A stretch of 37,729 nucleotides of DNA from Patescibacteria group bacterium (GCA_035288465.1 DATEAH010000003.1:1-37729), one strand, 5' to 3'; positions 18,260 to 28,084 are shown, counted from the stretch's first letter. Notes: generated by a model from the letters alone, not told the origin. A program made the numbers and translations.

Positions 18260-18282
18260 CTTTTTAAAATTTATGCTATAAT
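18254..18282 (+). promoter_or_regulatory. Divergent promoter of the plus-strand glycan genes (extended -10)
   Basis: TATAAT at 18277-18282 is preceded by TGC (extended -10). Seventeen bases upstream is TTTCAA (18254-18259), a weak -35 that is the reverse complement of the -35 of the minus-strand operon. The extended -10 would compensate for the poor -35. Confidence 0.65.
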
Positions 18283-18311
18283 GTGAGGACTTGTTGAGTG
18301 GATGGGAAAAA

Positions 18312-19025
18312 ATGAAGAATGAAAAAATATTAGTCTTGGTGCCAGCCTATAATGAGGCAGAAAATATCAGGGGCGTGATTTTGGATGTGCAAAAAAATTT
18401 GGGGCGAGTCGATATTTTAGTGGTGAATGATGGTTCAACCGATAATACTTTAACGCAAGTTCGAAAAACAAAAGCCATTGTTTTGAACTTGAGCCAAAAT
18501 TTAGGCATTGGCGGTTCGGTCCAAGCTGGATTATTGTATGCCGTAGAAAATGATTATGATTTAGTTTTACGTTTAGACGGCGACGGCCAACACCGAGCTG
18601 AAGATTTGCGAAAACTTAAAGAAAAACTGCAAAAAAGCAAATTAGATGTTTTGATTGGTTCCAGATTCCGCTCGCATCATAACTTTAAATTCGGCTTTTT
18701 TCGAAAAATCGGCATTCGGTATTTTTCCTGGTTAGTCAGCGCTTTGACCCATCATCAAATTTTAGACCCGACTTCTGGTTTGCAGGCGATTAATCGGCCG
18801 GCACTGCAATTTTTAGCGAAAAATTATCCGCAAGATTATCCCGAAGTGGAAGCAGTTTTGATTTTGTCTTTGGCGGGATTTAAAATTGGGGAGATGGCGG
18901 CAAAAATGAAAGAACGTTCTGGCGGCACCTCGAGTATTTCTTGGCGAAAATCAATTTATTATATGCTTAAAGTAACTTTGGCAATTTTGGTAAATTTAAT
19001 TAGAAATAAACCGAAAAGGTCGTAA
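18312..19025 (+). CDS. Glycosyltransferase family 2, DPM1-like
   Basis: 237 residues from ATG 18312; a TTG at 18291 in frame would add seven residues, but the family start (VLVPAYNEAENI) fits the ATG. Motifs are VVNDGSTDNT, NLGIGGSVQAGL, metal site LRLDGDGQH (Asp89, Asp91), IGSRF and DPTSGLQAINRPAL. There are no C-terminal membrane helices beyond one weak hydrophobic stretch. The next gene, a DUF2304 protein, overlaps by one base (TAATG). GT2-DUF2304 pairs are frequent in bacterial and archaeal glycan clusters, and the small protein probably supplies the membrane anchor. Probable role: synthesis of a polyprenyl-phosphate sugar. Confidence 0.87.
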   Translation: MKNEKILVLVPAYNEAENIRGVILDVQKNLGRVDILVVNDGSTDNTLTQVRKTKAIVLNLSQNLGIGGSVQAGLLYAVENDYDLVLRLDGDGQHRAEDLRKLKEKLQKSKLDVLIGSRFRSHHNFKFGFFRKIGIRYFSWLVSALTHHQILDPTSGLQAINRPALQFLAKNYPQDYPEVEAVLILSLAGFKIGEMAAKMKERSGGTSSISWRKSIYYMLKVTLAILVNLIRNKPKRS

Positions 19026-19402
19026 TGTTTTTAATTTTTAAAACTCATCAAATTTTTGGCTTTGTCGTGAGCTTATTATTTTTAATTTTAATTATTGAAA
19101 TGGTGAGACGCCGCAAACTGCTTGAAGGTTATTCTTTGCTCTGGATTTTTACCGGTTTAATTTTAGTGGTGATTTCTTTATGGGAAAAATTATGGATTAA
19201 AATCGCCAGTTTACTGGGGATTGTTTACGCTCCCTTTAGTTTGTTGATTTTCTTTTCATTATTTTTAATTATTGTTTGTTTAGATTTTTCGATGAAAATC
19301 TCCAAATCGAGCCAGCAGATTAAAGGCTTGATTCAAAAAGTAGCGCTTTTAGAAAATAAGGTTGAAAAATGCCAAAAAAAATCTTCAAAATCGAAAAAAT
19401 AA
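19025..19402 (+). CDS. DUF2304 family small membrane protein
   Basis: 125 residues with three membrane helices (about 7-25, 38-55 and 68-88) and a charged coiled-coil-like tail (residues 92-125). The MVRRRKLLEGYSLLWIFTG segment, with basic residues after the first helix, is typical of DUF2304. It is coupled to the GT2 by a one-base stop/start overlap. Proteins of this family accompany GT2 enzymes, probably as a membrane partner. The molecular function is not established. Confidence 0.82.
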   Translation: MFLIFKTHQIFGFVVSLLFLILIIEMVRRRKLLEGYSLLWIFTGLILVVISLWEKLWIKIASLLGIVYAPFSLLIFFSLFLIIVCLDFSMKISKSSQQIKGLIQKVALLENKVEKCQKKSSKSKK

Positions 19403-21288
19403 AAACTAAAATTTGGCTGGGCGTGGTTTTTGCTTTGCTTTTGTCGGTAATGATGTTTTTTGCACCCACTTTTCGCCAAAAACAAATTACGACAGGTGAT
19501 GAGCCTCATTATTTACTAATCACTCAAAGTTTAATTTTTGACCATGATTTGGATTTGAAAAATAATTATGACCAAAGAGATTATTTAAAATTTCATCCTC
19601 AGGATTTGCCTGATCGTCATACGGTTTTGGTGCGAGGCCATGAATTTCCGGTGGCGGGAATTGGTTTCCCGATGTTATTGATGCCATTTTATTTGGTTGG
19701 GCCAAGAATTGCAGTGATGGTGTTATTTAATTTGGTGGCAGCTTTGCTGGCAGTGAATTTATTTTTGGCGGCTTTTGAAATTACCAAGCGTAAATTATTA
19801 TCTTTTTTCTTGGCGTTAATTTTTATTAGCACTTTGCCGTTATCAATATATGCTTTTCAAATCTATCCGGAATTAATTGTTGGATTAATTATTCTTTATG
19901 CTTTTCGGAAAAAATTTTCACCCTTAGCGATTTTGGGGATAGCTTTTTTGCCTTGGCTTCACGCAAAGTTTTATTTGGTGAGCTTGTTCTTTTTGGGCTA
20001 TTATTTATGGAAAAAGAAATTTATCCCAGCTCTAGGCATTTTGGTTTCTTTGGTGGGTTTGGCGATTTATTTTAAATTTTTATATGGCAGTTTTTTGACG
20101 ACGGCTCAAGTTTCAGAAGCTGGAGTTTGGCCAAGTTATTCAGGAATTTTAGGTTTATTTTTGGACCGCCAGTTTGGGCTAATCGCCTGGAATTGGTGGT
20201 ATTTGTTGGTGCCTTTTGGTTTAATTTTATGGTTTAAATTGGCTAAAACTAAACTAGAAAAAGAAAATTGGTATTTATGGTTGGGTTTGTTTTTGGTGCT
20301 ATTTTTACCGCATGCGCTTTTTAAATATTGGACCGGGGGTTGGTCGCCAGCCGCTCGATATTTGGTGCCAATTATACCCTTGTTTATTTATCCCATCGCT
20401 TTTTTATATCAAAAATTCCACGGTCGGATTTTTAATTTTCTGTCAGATTTTTTGGTCACAATTTCTTTAGCTTTAAGTGCAATTGCACTGTCTGTGCCAG
20501 CGATACTTTTTAGTTCGCCACAAACTGGAACACAAAACCAGCTCTTGGTGAAAATCGGCTTGCCAGAAATTTTACCCTCTTTTATAAGATTGAATCATAC
20601 AGATTGGTGGTTGATAATAATTTGGTTTGCGGGATTTATTTTGGCAATAATAATTTTTGCCTATAAAATCGACCCGAAGTTTTTCTCAAGGTTTTTAAAA
20701 TTAGCCTTAGTATTATGGCTAATTGTGGCAATTTTGGCCTTTTTCAATTTATCATTAGCCGGCAAAACCGCGCTCTCAACACCCATAAACTGGACGCGCG
20801 CCTTGGTTTTGAATAATTGGTCTTATCAAGCTGAGGATTTGGCCAGACTTGCCGGAGAAGTCAAGCCAGATTCAAAAGCTCAGGGCGGACAATATTTAAC
20901 AACCACCCCCACGCAAGCCAAAAATATTTATTTTATTTTTGGGCCATTGGCAACTTTAATCCCCGGAGAATATCAAGCGACTTTTCGTCTTAAAACCGAC
21001 AAAACTGAACTGGGACATTTGGCAGATATTGAAGTCGCCACCAAACAAGGCGCTAACAAACCAGCGATGAAAAAAATTAATGGCGCAGATTTTGTCAAGA
21101 CAAACGAATTTCAAGATTTTACTCTAAATTTTAGCACCTCGGGTAGCCGCTCTTTTGAGTTTCGGGTATATTATCTTGTAGGCGATTTAGGGGTTGATGA
21201 TATTAAAATAAAAGTGCAAAAAAGAAATTGGCAGGAATTATTTCGAATGGTACCGGAAAAATTAATCAATAAATTTTCTAAAAAGTAG
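19369..21288 (+). CDS. GT-C membrane glycosyltransferase with C-terminal beta-sandwich-like domain
   Basis: 639 residues. After the first helix the loop reads QITTGDEPHYLL with Asp44-Glu45 in the GT-C catalytic position. About eleven further helices follow to residue 470. Residues about 480-639 are soluble and beta-rich (GEYQATFRLKTDK, DFTLNFSTSGSRSFEFRVYY, DLGVDDIKIKVQ), ending in the VDDIKI strand seen in jelly-roll carbohydrate-binding folds. A glycan-binding role is inferred. The start overlaps the DUF2304 gene by 34 bases; AAGG lies eight bases before the ATG and no later Met is plausible. Probably transfers a lipid-linked sugar outside the membrane. Confidence 0.78.
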   Translation: MPKKIFKIEKIKTKIWLGVVFALLLSVMMFFAPTFRQKQITTGDEPHYLLITQSLIFDHDLDLKNNYDQRDYLKFHPQDLPDRHTVLVRGHEFPVAGIGFPMLLMPFYLVGPRIAVMVLFNLVAALLAVNLFLAAFEITKRKLLSFFLALIFISTLPLSIYAFQIYPELIVGLIILYAFRKKFSPLAILGIAFLPWLHAKFYLVSLFFLGYYLWKKKFIPALGILVSLVGLAIYFKFLYGSFLTTAQVSEAGVWPSYSGILGLFLDRQFGLIAWNWWYLLVPFGLILWFKLAKTKLEKENWYLWLGLFLVLFLPHALFKYWTGGWSPAARYLVPIIPLFIYPIAFLYQKFHGRIFNFLSDFLVTISLALSAIALSVPAILFSSPQTGTQNQLLVKIGLPEILPSFIRLNHTDWWLIIIWFAGFILAIIIFAYKIDPKFFSRFLKLALVLWLIVAILAFFNLSLAGKTALSTPINWTRALVLNNWSYQAEDLARLAGEVKPDSKAQGGQYLTTTPTQAKNIYFIFGPLATLIPGEYQATFRLKTDKTELGHLADIEVATKQGANKPAMKKINGADFVKTNEFQDFTLNFSTSGSRSFEFRVYYLVGDLGVDDIKIKVQKRNWQELFRMVPEKLINKFSKK

Positions 21289-21293
21289 GTAAA

Positions 21294-22406
21294 ATGAGGA
21301 TTGGTTTAGATGCTAGATTTTGGGATTTAAAAAATGCCGGTTTAGGTAGATATACCCAAGAATTGGTGAAAAATTTGCTTAAACTTGACCATAAAAATGA
21401 ATATTTTTTACTTTTAAATCCAAAAGATGCTGAAAGTTTTGATTTAGAAGCAGATAACTTGCAGGTGGTCAAAATCGACTCGCCGCATTATTCGGTGATG
21501 GAACAAGTGAGAATGCCGTTTGAAATTGCCCGGTTAAAATTAGATTTTGTTCATTTTTTAAGTTTTAACCATCCGATTTTGTGGCCTGGAAAATTTTTAG
21601 TTTCAATTCATGATTTAACCCTTTATTTATATCCGGCCAGATCCAGAAAATCGATTTTGCACCGCTGGGCAATGTCGGTAGTGGTGGCTGATGCGGCCGG
21701 TCGCGCCAATCATATTTTTGCTTTATCGGAAAACACCAAAAAAGATATTGTGAAAAAATTTTCCATTAATCCTGATAAAATCACGATTACGTATTTAGGG
21801 GTGCCTTCAAATTTAAAGATGCTTCCCAAAAGTCGAGTCCAAGCTTTTATTAAAAAGAAAAAAATCGCTACCCCATTTTTATTTTATGTGGGGCAATGGC
21901 GGGCTCATAAAAATTTGATCCGATTAGTGCGGGCTTTTGAACTGGCGAAAAAAACCGCCAAGACTGATTTTAAATTAGTCATTGGCGGCAAACCAGACCC
22001 AGATTATAGTCAACTTTTAATCGCCATTGCCAAATCACCAGTTAAAAAAGATATTATTATTCCAGGTTTTATTTCCGATGAAGAATTGCCTTATTGGTAT
22101 AACGCCGCCACGGCTTTTATTTTTCCTTCGTTGTATGAAGGATTTGGTTTGCCGGTTTTGGAAGCGGCAAAGTGTGGGACGCCAGTTTTGTCATCAAACT
22201 CCTCATCATTACCCGAAGTTTTAGGTGAGGCAGCGCTTTATTTTGATCCCAAAAGTATTAAGCAGATGGCAAAGCTGATGAACAAAATTGTTGATGATCC
22301 TAAATTAAGAGAGGAATTAAAAGCTAAGGGTTTGAAAAAAGCCGAAGAATTTAGTTATCAAAACGTGGCGAAAAAAATTCTAAATGTATATAATAAGATT
22401 AAGTAA
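21294..22406 (+). CDS. Glycosyltransferase family 4 (mannosyltransferase-like)
   Basis: 370 residues, complete GT-B enzyme. N-terminal GLDARFWDLKNAGLGRYTQEL is the acceptor-side signature of WbaZ/MtfB-like mannosyltransferases. Further motifs are FVHFLSF, VSIHDLT, ITYLGV, FLFYVGQWRAHKN (donor phosphate site), and FPSLYEGFGLPVLEAAKCG (E-x7-E). Five bases separate it from the previous stop; the Shine-Dalgarno (GTAGG) overlaps that stop. It is the last gene of this rightward glycan set. The donor is likely GDP-mannose or a related sugar, consistent with the phosphomannomutase at 26661. Confidence 0.92.
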   Translation: MRIGLDARFWDLKNAGLGRYTQELVKNLLKLDHKNEYFLLLNPKDAESFDLEADNLQVVKIDSPHYSVMEQVRMPFEIARLKLDFVHFLSFNHPILWPGKFLVSIHDLTLYLYPARSRKSILHRWAMSVVVADAAGRANHIFALSENTKKDIVKKFSINPDKITITYLGVPSNLKMLPKSRVQAFIKKKKIATPFLFYVGQWRAHKNLIRLVRAFELAKKTAKTDFKLVIGGKPDPDYSQLLIAIAKSPVKKDIIIPGFISDEELPYWYNAATAFIFPSLYEGFGLPVLEAAKCGTPVLSSNSSSLPEVLGEAALYFDPKSIKQMAKLMNKIVDDPKLREELKAKGLKKAEEFSYQNVAKKILNVYNKIK

Positions 22407-22440
22407 ATTTATTAAATTTAATATTTAAAATTTCAATTTC

Positions 22441-22523
22441 CAAATTCTAATAACCATTCAATATCCAATAACCAAATTCCAAGCAATTCTTTCTTCTTTT
22501 TGATTATTGGTAATTAGAATTTG
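22441..22523. repeat. Imperfect inverted repeat in the 22407-22571 gap
   Basis: The arms at 22441-22456 and 22508-22523 match at 15 of 16 positions when folded back. The surrounding gap is almost all A, T and short CCAA/TTGG words (CCAATAACC, TTGATAATTGG), with no open frame. It resembles the other AT-rich palindromic gaps of this window. It could be a transcript-end hairpin for the glycan unit, although no clean T-run follows. Confidence 0.6.
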
Positions 22524-22574
22524 ATTGATAATTGGTCATTGATAATTAAAATTCAATAATTTTAGGGAGGCATG

Positions 22575-24566
22575 ATGTCTTTGGAAAACAAATTTATCCT
22601 TTGGGGATTAATCGGAGCGGGAATTGGTTTGGTTTTTGGTCTTTATCTAATTTTTTGGGTTCTGGCAAAACCGGCGGGCAATGAAAAGATGCAAGAAATC
22701 GCGCGGGCGATTCAAGAAGGCGCGGTGGCATATTTGAAGAGACAGTATTTAATTATTGCCGTGATTGCAGTGGTTTTAGCAGTTATTTTGGGATTAAAGT
22801 TAGCTTGGTTAACGGCTTTAGGATTTTTATTGGGAGCAGTTTTTTCCGCTTTGTCTGGGGCAGTGGGAATGATGATTGCCACCCGAGCCAACGTGCGATG
22901 TGCGGAAGCGGCGCGAACTGGTCAAAAAGCAGCTTTTGCGGTGGCAGCCAAATCTGGTCAAGTGACCGGTTTTTTGGTGGCAGGTCTGGCATTACTGTCA
23001 GTGACAGGATTTTATGCCTTAACTCATAATTTATCAGCTTTAATCGGTTTGGGATTTGGCGGTTCTTTAATTTCAATTTTTGCCAGATTGGGTGGCGGAA
23101 TTTTCACCAAAGCGGCGGATGTTGGCGCAGATTTAGTGGGTAAAGTGGAAGCTGGAATTCCTGAAGACGATCCTCGAAACCCGGCCGTGATTGCTGATAA
23201 TGTTGGTGATAATGTGGGTGATGACGCGGGGATGGCCGCAGATTTATTTGAAACTTATGTGGTTACGACCGTGGCGGCGATGCTTTTGGCAAAAATTATC
23301 TTTAATTCCCAAATTATGATTACTTTACCTTTAGCTTTGGGTGCGGTGGCGATGATAGCTTCAATTTTGGGTTCATTTTTCATTAGAATTTCAAATCAAA
23401 CTAAAAGCCCAATGACCGGTTTTTATTGGGGTTTGATTGTCGCAGGGATTCTGGCAATTTTGGGTTTTTGGTGGTTATTGGCAAATCCACAAATTACAAA
23501 TGGGATGAGACTTTTTTATACTGCTTTGGTTGGTTTGGGGGTAACTGGTTTGTTGGTTTTTGTAACTGATTATTTTACCTCAAAATCATTTCGTCCAGTG
23601 CAAGCGATTGCTGAGGCTTCTGAATCTGGTCACGGCACAAATGTAATTGCCGGTTTAGCAATTTCGATGTCTTCAACCGCCTGGCCGGTTTTAATCATTT
23701 CCGCCGGGATTTTAAGCTCGTATTTGATTTCGGGAATTTTTGGCGTGGCCACGGCCGCGGTGTCGATGTTGTCGATTATGGGGATTATTATTTCAGTAGA
23801 TGCATATGGTCCAGTTTCTGATAATGCGGCCGGGATTTCGGAAATGAGCGAATTACCATCTAAAGTTAGAGAAACCTTAGATCCTTTGGACGCAGTTGGC
23901 AACACCACCAAAGCAGTCACTAAAGGTTATGCGATTGGATCGGCGGGTTTAGCCGCCTTGGTTTTGTTTTCTGCTTATACTCAGGAATTGGTTAATGTTG
24001 GTGTTAAGGCTTCGGATTTCGTTTTGAGTGATCCGTATGTTTTGGTGGGTTTGTTTATTGGTGGCATTTTGCCTTATTATTTTGCTTCCAAGGCAATGTC
24101 AGCCGTTGGCCGAGCTGCTGGCGCGGTGGTTTTTGAAGTGCGACGCCAATTTAAAGAAATTAAAGGGATTATGTCTCGCAAGACCAAACCTAATTACGGT
24201 CGATGTGTTGAAATTGTGACTAAAGCGGCTCAAAGGGAAATGATTTTGCCAGCTTTGCTCCCAGTGGTGACGCCGATCTTAGTGGGTTGGCTATTGGGGC
24301 CTAAGGCTTTGGGTGGTTTATTGGTCGGTTCGATTGTAACCGGTTTGTTTGTGGCAATTTCGATGACTTCTGGCGGTGGCGCTTGGGATAATGCCAAAAA
24401 ATATATTGAAGAAGGTAAATATGGCGGTAAAGGTTCCCCTGCTCATGCGGCGGCCGTGACCGGCGATACTGTTGGCGATCCCTACAAAGATACGGCTGGG
24501 CCGGCGATTAATCCGATGATTAAAATTTTAAATATTGTCGCCTTATTGATAGTTGGATTATTATAA
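22575..24566 (+). CDS. hppA: Membrane-bound proton-pumping pyrophosphatase, K+-independent type
   Basis: 663 residues from the second of two adjacent ATGs; the Shine-Dalgarno AGGGAGG (22564-22570) is only one base from ATG 22572 and four from 22575. About sixteen membrane helices. The pyrophosphate site is visible as [13 protein letters not shown], the [19 protein letters not shown] repeat, and a C-terminal [19 protein letters not shown]. The segment [10 protein letters not shown] has Lys and Thr where K+-dependent enzymes have Ala and Gly/Ala, so this is the K+-independent class. It hydrolyses PPi and exports H+ to energise the membrane, a common energy strategy in reduced genomes. It stands alone as a transcription unit. 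Confidence 0.96.
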   Translation: MSLENKFILWGLIGAGIGLVFGLYLIFWVLAKPAGNEKMQEIARAIQEGAVAYLKRQYLIIAVIAVVLAVILGLKLAWLTALGFLLGAVFSALSGAVGMMIATRANVRCAEAARTGQKAAFAVAAKSGQVTGFLVAGLALLSVTGFYALTHNLSALIGLGFGGSLISIFARLGGGIFTKAADVGADLVGKVEAGIPEDDPRNPAVIADNVGDNVGDDAGMAADLFETYVVTTVAAMLLAKIIFNSQIMITLPLALGAVAMIASILGSFFIRISNQTKSPMTGFYWGLIVAGILAILGFWWLLANPQITNGMRLFYTALVGLGVTGLLVFVTDYFTSKSFRPVQAIAEASESGHGTNVIAGLAISMSSTAWPVLIISAGILSSYLISGIFGVATAAVSMLSIMGIIISVDAYGPVSDNAAGISEMSELPSKVRETLDPLDAVGNTTKAVTKGYAIGSAGLAALVLFSAYTQELVNVGVKASDFVLSDPYVLVGLFIGGILPYYFASKAMSAVGRAAGAVVFEVRRQFKEIKGIMSRKTKPNYGRCVEIVTKAAQREMILPALLPVVTPILVGWLLGPKALGGLLVGSIVTGLFVAISMTSGGGAWDNAKKYIEEGKYGGKGSPAHAAAVTGDTVGDPYKDTAGPAINPMIKILNIVALLIVGLL

Positions 24567-24597
24567 AAAAAGTAATAGCTGTTAGGTATTAGTTTAT

Positions 24598-24635
24598 AGC
24601 TTCTAGGTTCCAGCTTCTAGTTTTTCTAGAACCTA
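24598..24635. repeat. Palindromic intergenic repeat, copy 1 (TTCTAG-TTTTT-CTAGAA)
   Basis: 38 bases nearly identical to 30559-30596 (35 of 38). The core is a perfect six-base stem TTCTAG/CTAGAA around TTTTT, with further TAGGTTC/GAACCTA words outside. It lies in the gap between hppA and the VanW gene (24567-24744); the rest of that gap is AT-rich with no gene. Confidence 0.75.
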
Positions 24636-24744
24636 ATTATTTTTTGAATTTTGAACTTTTTTATGATACTTTTGGATTGGGACAATTGAAGTTCTAAAAT
24701 TTTTGATACCAGGATTTAATTAATTTTTCGCTTAGGATTTATTT

Positions 24745-26643
24745 ATGAAAAAATCAATTGATAGCTTAAAGGGAAAAACTGCCACAAAAACTACTCCAAA
24801 AAATAACAATAAAAAACCTAAATCTAAATCGCAAATCCTGACGAAAATAAAAAAGCAATCTGATCGGAAATTCAAGCTAAGTAAAAAACAGCTCTTGATG
24901 ATAGGAATTATCACGACGGCGATTGCGGTTTTTTTGGTATATTGTTTAGTGCAGAGAATTGTGTTGGCTGATAAAATTTATCCTAATGTGTGGTTGGCTT
25001 CGAATAATGTTGGCGGGATGATTCTTAATGATGCTGAAAAAAATTTAGAAAATCAGTCTAACCAATATTTAAAAACCGCTAATTTAGAATTGAGAACCGA
25101 TACGAAAACTTATCAATTAAAACCAAATGATTTGGGGGTAAAATATAATGCGGGTGCCATTCTTGATAAATTAATGTCAATTGGCCATAAACAAAATTTT
25201 ATCGTTTCCGGCATCACGAGATTAGGATTGATTTTTAAACCTAAAAAAATGGCCGCAGATTTTTCTTGGGACCAAGAAACTTGGAAAAACAACTTAAATG
25301 AAATTGCCAAAGAAGTTGATATTCCATTTCAAAATGCGACTTTGAAATTTGAAGATGGCCAAATTGTCGAGGTGCCATCTTCAGCGGGCAAAAAAGTAGA
25401 TCAGGTTAAATCTGAAAAAGATGTTAAAATTGCGATTGCAAATTTTAAAACTAATCCAATCCAATTTGATCAAGTTGTTTCTCTGCCCGAAATTGAAATT
25501 GGCGATACTGATTTCGCTAAGAAAGAAGCCCTTAGTATGATCGCTTCGGGCTTGTTGGTTATTTACAAAGATCAAGAATTTCAATTAGAAACGGATAAAA
25601 TTGCGTCTTGGATTAATTTTAAAGTTATCCCTTCATCTAAGGTTTTAGGGGAGAGTACAGGTACTGCTAATGCCAATAGCGATCAAAATAAAATTAGCGA
25701 GGAATCCAAAAAGATTCTTCAAGCGCAATTAGACGAAACAAAAATTAATGATTATATTGCCCAATTAGCTTTAAAAATTGATGTTGCCGCGCAAGACGCA
25801 GGCGTGTCTTTCGCAAATGGTCGGCCAACTGTGACCAAGCCATCCGTGGTTGGCAGGGCAATTGATCGAAAACAACTTTATACTGATTTGGTTGATGCGA
25901 TTAAAAATGATGATTATAAAAAAGTTAAGATTAAAATTGTCACTACTTTGCCCAAGGTTCGAGAAGATAATTTATTGGGTTTGGGTTTGGTGGAGTTGAT
26001 AGCAGAGGGCATTTCTTCGTTTGGCGGGTCGCCGCGGAATCGAATTCATAATATTAAAACTGGGGCGGCAAAATTTAACGGTGTTTTAATCTCACCCGGC
26101 GAAGAATTTTCTTTTAACGAGCATTTAGGGTCAGTTAATGCTTCAACTGGTTTTTTGCCGGAATTAGTCATCAAGGAAAATAAAACTATTCCGGAGTATG
26201 GTGGTGGTTTATGTCAAGTTTCAACGACGGCTTTTCGAGCCGCACTCTTGGCTGGTTTTACAATTTTGGAGCGCAAAGAGCATGCTTATCGGGTTAAATA
26301 TTACGAGTGGCCATACGGGCCAGGCGTTGATGCGACGATTTACCCGCCCCATCCTGATTTAAAATTTAAAAACGATACTGATTATTATGTTTTAATCCAA
26401 ACCAAAACCGTAGGTACGAAAATAATTTTTGATTTTTACAGCACTAAAGCTGGCCGTTTCGCGGTGATTAACAAACCAAAGGTGTTATGGTCAAAGCCGG
26501 ACGGATCAATGGGAGCGCTTTTTACTCGTGATGTTTTTCAAAATGGTAAATTAGTCAGATCCGATGTTTTTAAAACTTTATATAAATCACCATCCCTATA
26601 TCCTCGTCCCGTGGTTGAAACCGGTGCCCCAGTCCAACAGTAA
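24745..26643 (+). CDS. VanW-family protein with peptidoglycan-binding-like domains
   Basis: 632 residues. A Lys/Thr-rich cytoplasmic start (about 1-48) precedes one membrane helix (QLLMIGIITTAIAVFLVYCL). Two PG_binding_4-type segments follow outside the cell (about 110-240 and 250-410). The VanW domain occupies about 435-590: GAAKFNGVLISPGEEFSFNE, EYGGGLCQVSTTAFRAAL, HPDLKFKNDT. The family is linked to wall peptidoglycan (YoaR/VanW) but its biochemistry is not settled; despite the name there is no reason to infer vancomycin resistance. No strong Shine-Dalgarno lies before ATG 24745. The gene precedes the phosphosugar mutase by 17 bases, so the two may be co-transcribed. Confidence 0.9.
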   Translation: MKKSIDSLKGKTATKTTPKNNNKKPKSKSQILTKIKKQSDRKFKLSKKQLLMIGIITTAIAVFLVYCLVQRIVLADKIYPNVWLASNNVGGMILNDAEKNLENQSNQYLKTANLELRTDTKTYQLKPNDLGVKYNAGAILDKLMSIGHKQNFIVSGITRLGLIFKPKKMAADFSWDQETWKNNLNEIAKEVDIPFQNATLKFEDGQIVEVPSSAGKKVDQVKSEKDVKIAIANFKTNPIQFDQVVSLPEIEIGDTDFAKKEALSMIASGLLVIYKDQEFQLETDKIASWINFKVIPSSKVLGESTGTANANSDQNKISEESKKILQAQLDETKINDYIAQLALKIDVAAQDAGVSFANGRPTVTKPSVVGRAIDRKQLYTDLVDAIKNDDYKKVKIKIVTTLPKVREDNLLGLGLVELIAEGISSFGGSPRNRIHNIKTGAAKFNGVLISPGEEFSFNEHLGSVNASTGFLPELVIKENKTIPEYGGGLCQVSTTAFRAALLAGFTILERKEHAYRVKYYEWPYGPGVDATIYPPHPDLKFKNDTDYYVLIQTKTVGTKIIFDFYSTKAGRFAVINKPKVLWSKPDGSMGALFTRDVFQNGKLVRSDVFKTLYKSPSLYPRPVVETGAPVQQ

Positions 26644-26660
26644 TATTTACAAGGACACAT

Positions 26661-28031
26661 ATGTCGAAAATTAATCCGGAAATTTTTAAAGCCTATGATA
26701 TTCGTGGCACTTATCCAGATCAAGTTAATGAAGAAACCGCGTATGCGATAGGTTTTGCTTTGGGGCAAAAAAACAAAAAAGAGATCGTGGTTGGCCGTGA
26801 TATGCGTGCTTCGTCTGAACCATTATTTCAATCTTTAGCGCAAGGAGTGACTAAAGCCGGCGGTTCGGTGATTTTTTTAGGCGCAGTAACGACGCCGATG
26901 TTAAATTTTGCCGTAGCTAAGAAAAATTATCGATTGGGAGTGATGATTACTGCCAGCCATAATCCCGGCCATTATAACGGTTTTAAAATTATTGGGCCTA
27001 GGGCGGTTCAATTTAGCAATCTGAGCGGTTTGGCTGAAATCAAAAATCAGGTTCAGATAATTCAAAATCAAGCCGATTTTTCAGCATCACCAAACATAAA
27101 GGCACAAATTACTAATTTTGATATTTTACCTGAATATTTGGAGCATTTGGAAAAAATTATTGGCACCATCAAGCCTTTAAAAATCGTCGCCGATGCCGGC
27201 AATGGCATGGCTAAAATTTCCGCTGAGCCATTATTTGAAAAGTTAAGCTTAAAAGTTATCAAATTATATTTTGAACCTGATGCAAATTTTCCGCACCATG
27301 ACCCAAATCCGGTCGTTGAAGAAAATTTAACTGATTTAAAGGCTAAGGTTTTAGAAAATAAGGCTGATTTGGGAGTTGCTTTTGACGGCGATGCGGATCG
27401 GGCGATTTTGATTGATGAAAAAGGACAAGTCGTCCCGGCAGCATTATTGCTTTGCGCAATTGCAACTCAGGAATTAAAAAATAAACACGGTCAAAAAGTG
27501 TATTATGATTTGCGTTTTTCCAAAGCGGTGCCAAAAATGATCAAAAAAGCGGGCGGTGAGCCAGTTCGGATGCGAATTGGCAACCCTTTTTATAAGGAAA
27601 AAATAATTTTAGAAGGCGGTTTGATGGGTGCGGAATATTCTGGGCATTTTATGTATTCGGAAAATTTTGGGCTTGATGATGGTTTGTTTTCTATCGTCAA
27701 AATAATATATTGGCTTTCTGAAACTGGAAAATCTTTATCAGAATTTGTCGCACCATTTGTAAGTCCATATTTTCAAACCGGGGAAATCAATTTAGAAGTG
27801 GCGGAGGCTGGCGAGATTATGAATAAACTTGAGAAAAAATATACTGATCTTGGCGCGAAAATTGATAAATTGGATGGCTTAACTTGCGATATGGGCGATT
27901 GGTGGTTTAATTTAAGGGCTTCAAACACTGAACCGGTGGTAAGATTAAATATTGAAGCTGGTTCTGAAAAAATATTAAATGAAAAAAAGACGGAGTTAAT
28001 CAAAGAAATTTCCCCAAAGGAAAATTTTTAA
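26661..28031 (+). CDS. manB: Phosphomannomutase/phosphoglucomutase
   Basis: 456 residues, the normal length for the alpha-D-phosphohexomutase family. The phosphoserine loop is TASHNP (Ser99), the Mg site DGDADR (Asp242, 244, 246), the sugar loop GAEYSGH, and the phosphate-binding loop RASNTEPVVRL. It interconverts mannose-6-P/mannose-1-P or the glucose equivalents, feeding GDP-mannose or UDP-glucose to the glycan enzymes in the first 22 kb. AAGGA precedes ATG 26661. Which hexose it prefers cannot be read from sequence. Confidence 0.93.
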   Translation: MSKINPEIFKAYDIRGTYPDQVNEETAYAIGFALGQKNKKEIVVGRDMRASSEPLFQSLAQGVTKAGGSVIFLGAVTTPMLNFAVAKKNYRLGVMITASHNPGHYNGFKIIGPRAVQFSNLSGLAEIKNQVQIIQNQADFSASPNIKAQITNFDILPEYLEHLEKIIGTIKPLKIVADAGNGMAKISAEPLFEKLSLKVIKLYFEPDANFPHHDPNPVVEENLTDLKAKVLENKADLGVAFDGDADRAILIDEKGQVVPAALLLCAIATQELKNKHGQKVYYDLRFSKAVPKMIKKAGGEPVRMRIGNPFYKEKIILEGGLMGAEYSGHFMYSENFGLDDGLFSIVKIIYWLSETGKSLSEFVAPFVSPYFQTGEINLEVAEAGEIMNKLEKKYTDLGAKIDKLDGLTCDMGDWWFNLRASNTEPVVRLNIEAGSEKILNEKKTELIKEISPKENF

Positions 28032-28084
28032 TTCTAATTTAAAAAAGTTTTTCATTTATTGCCCAATAATATTAGTTATTGATC

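Noticed and set aside
24745-26643. Vancomycin resistance determinant
   Set aside because: The VanW family name is historical; no VanA/B ligase, VanH or VanX is nearby.
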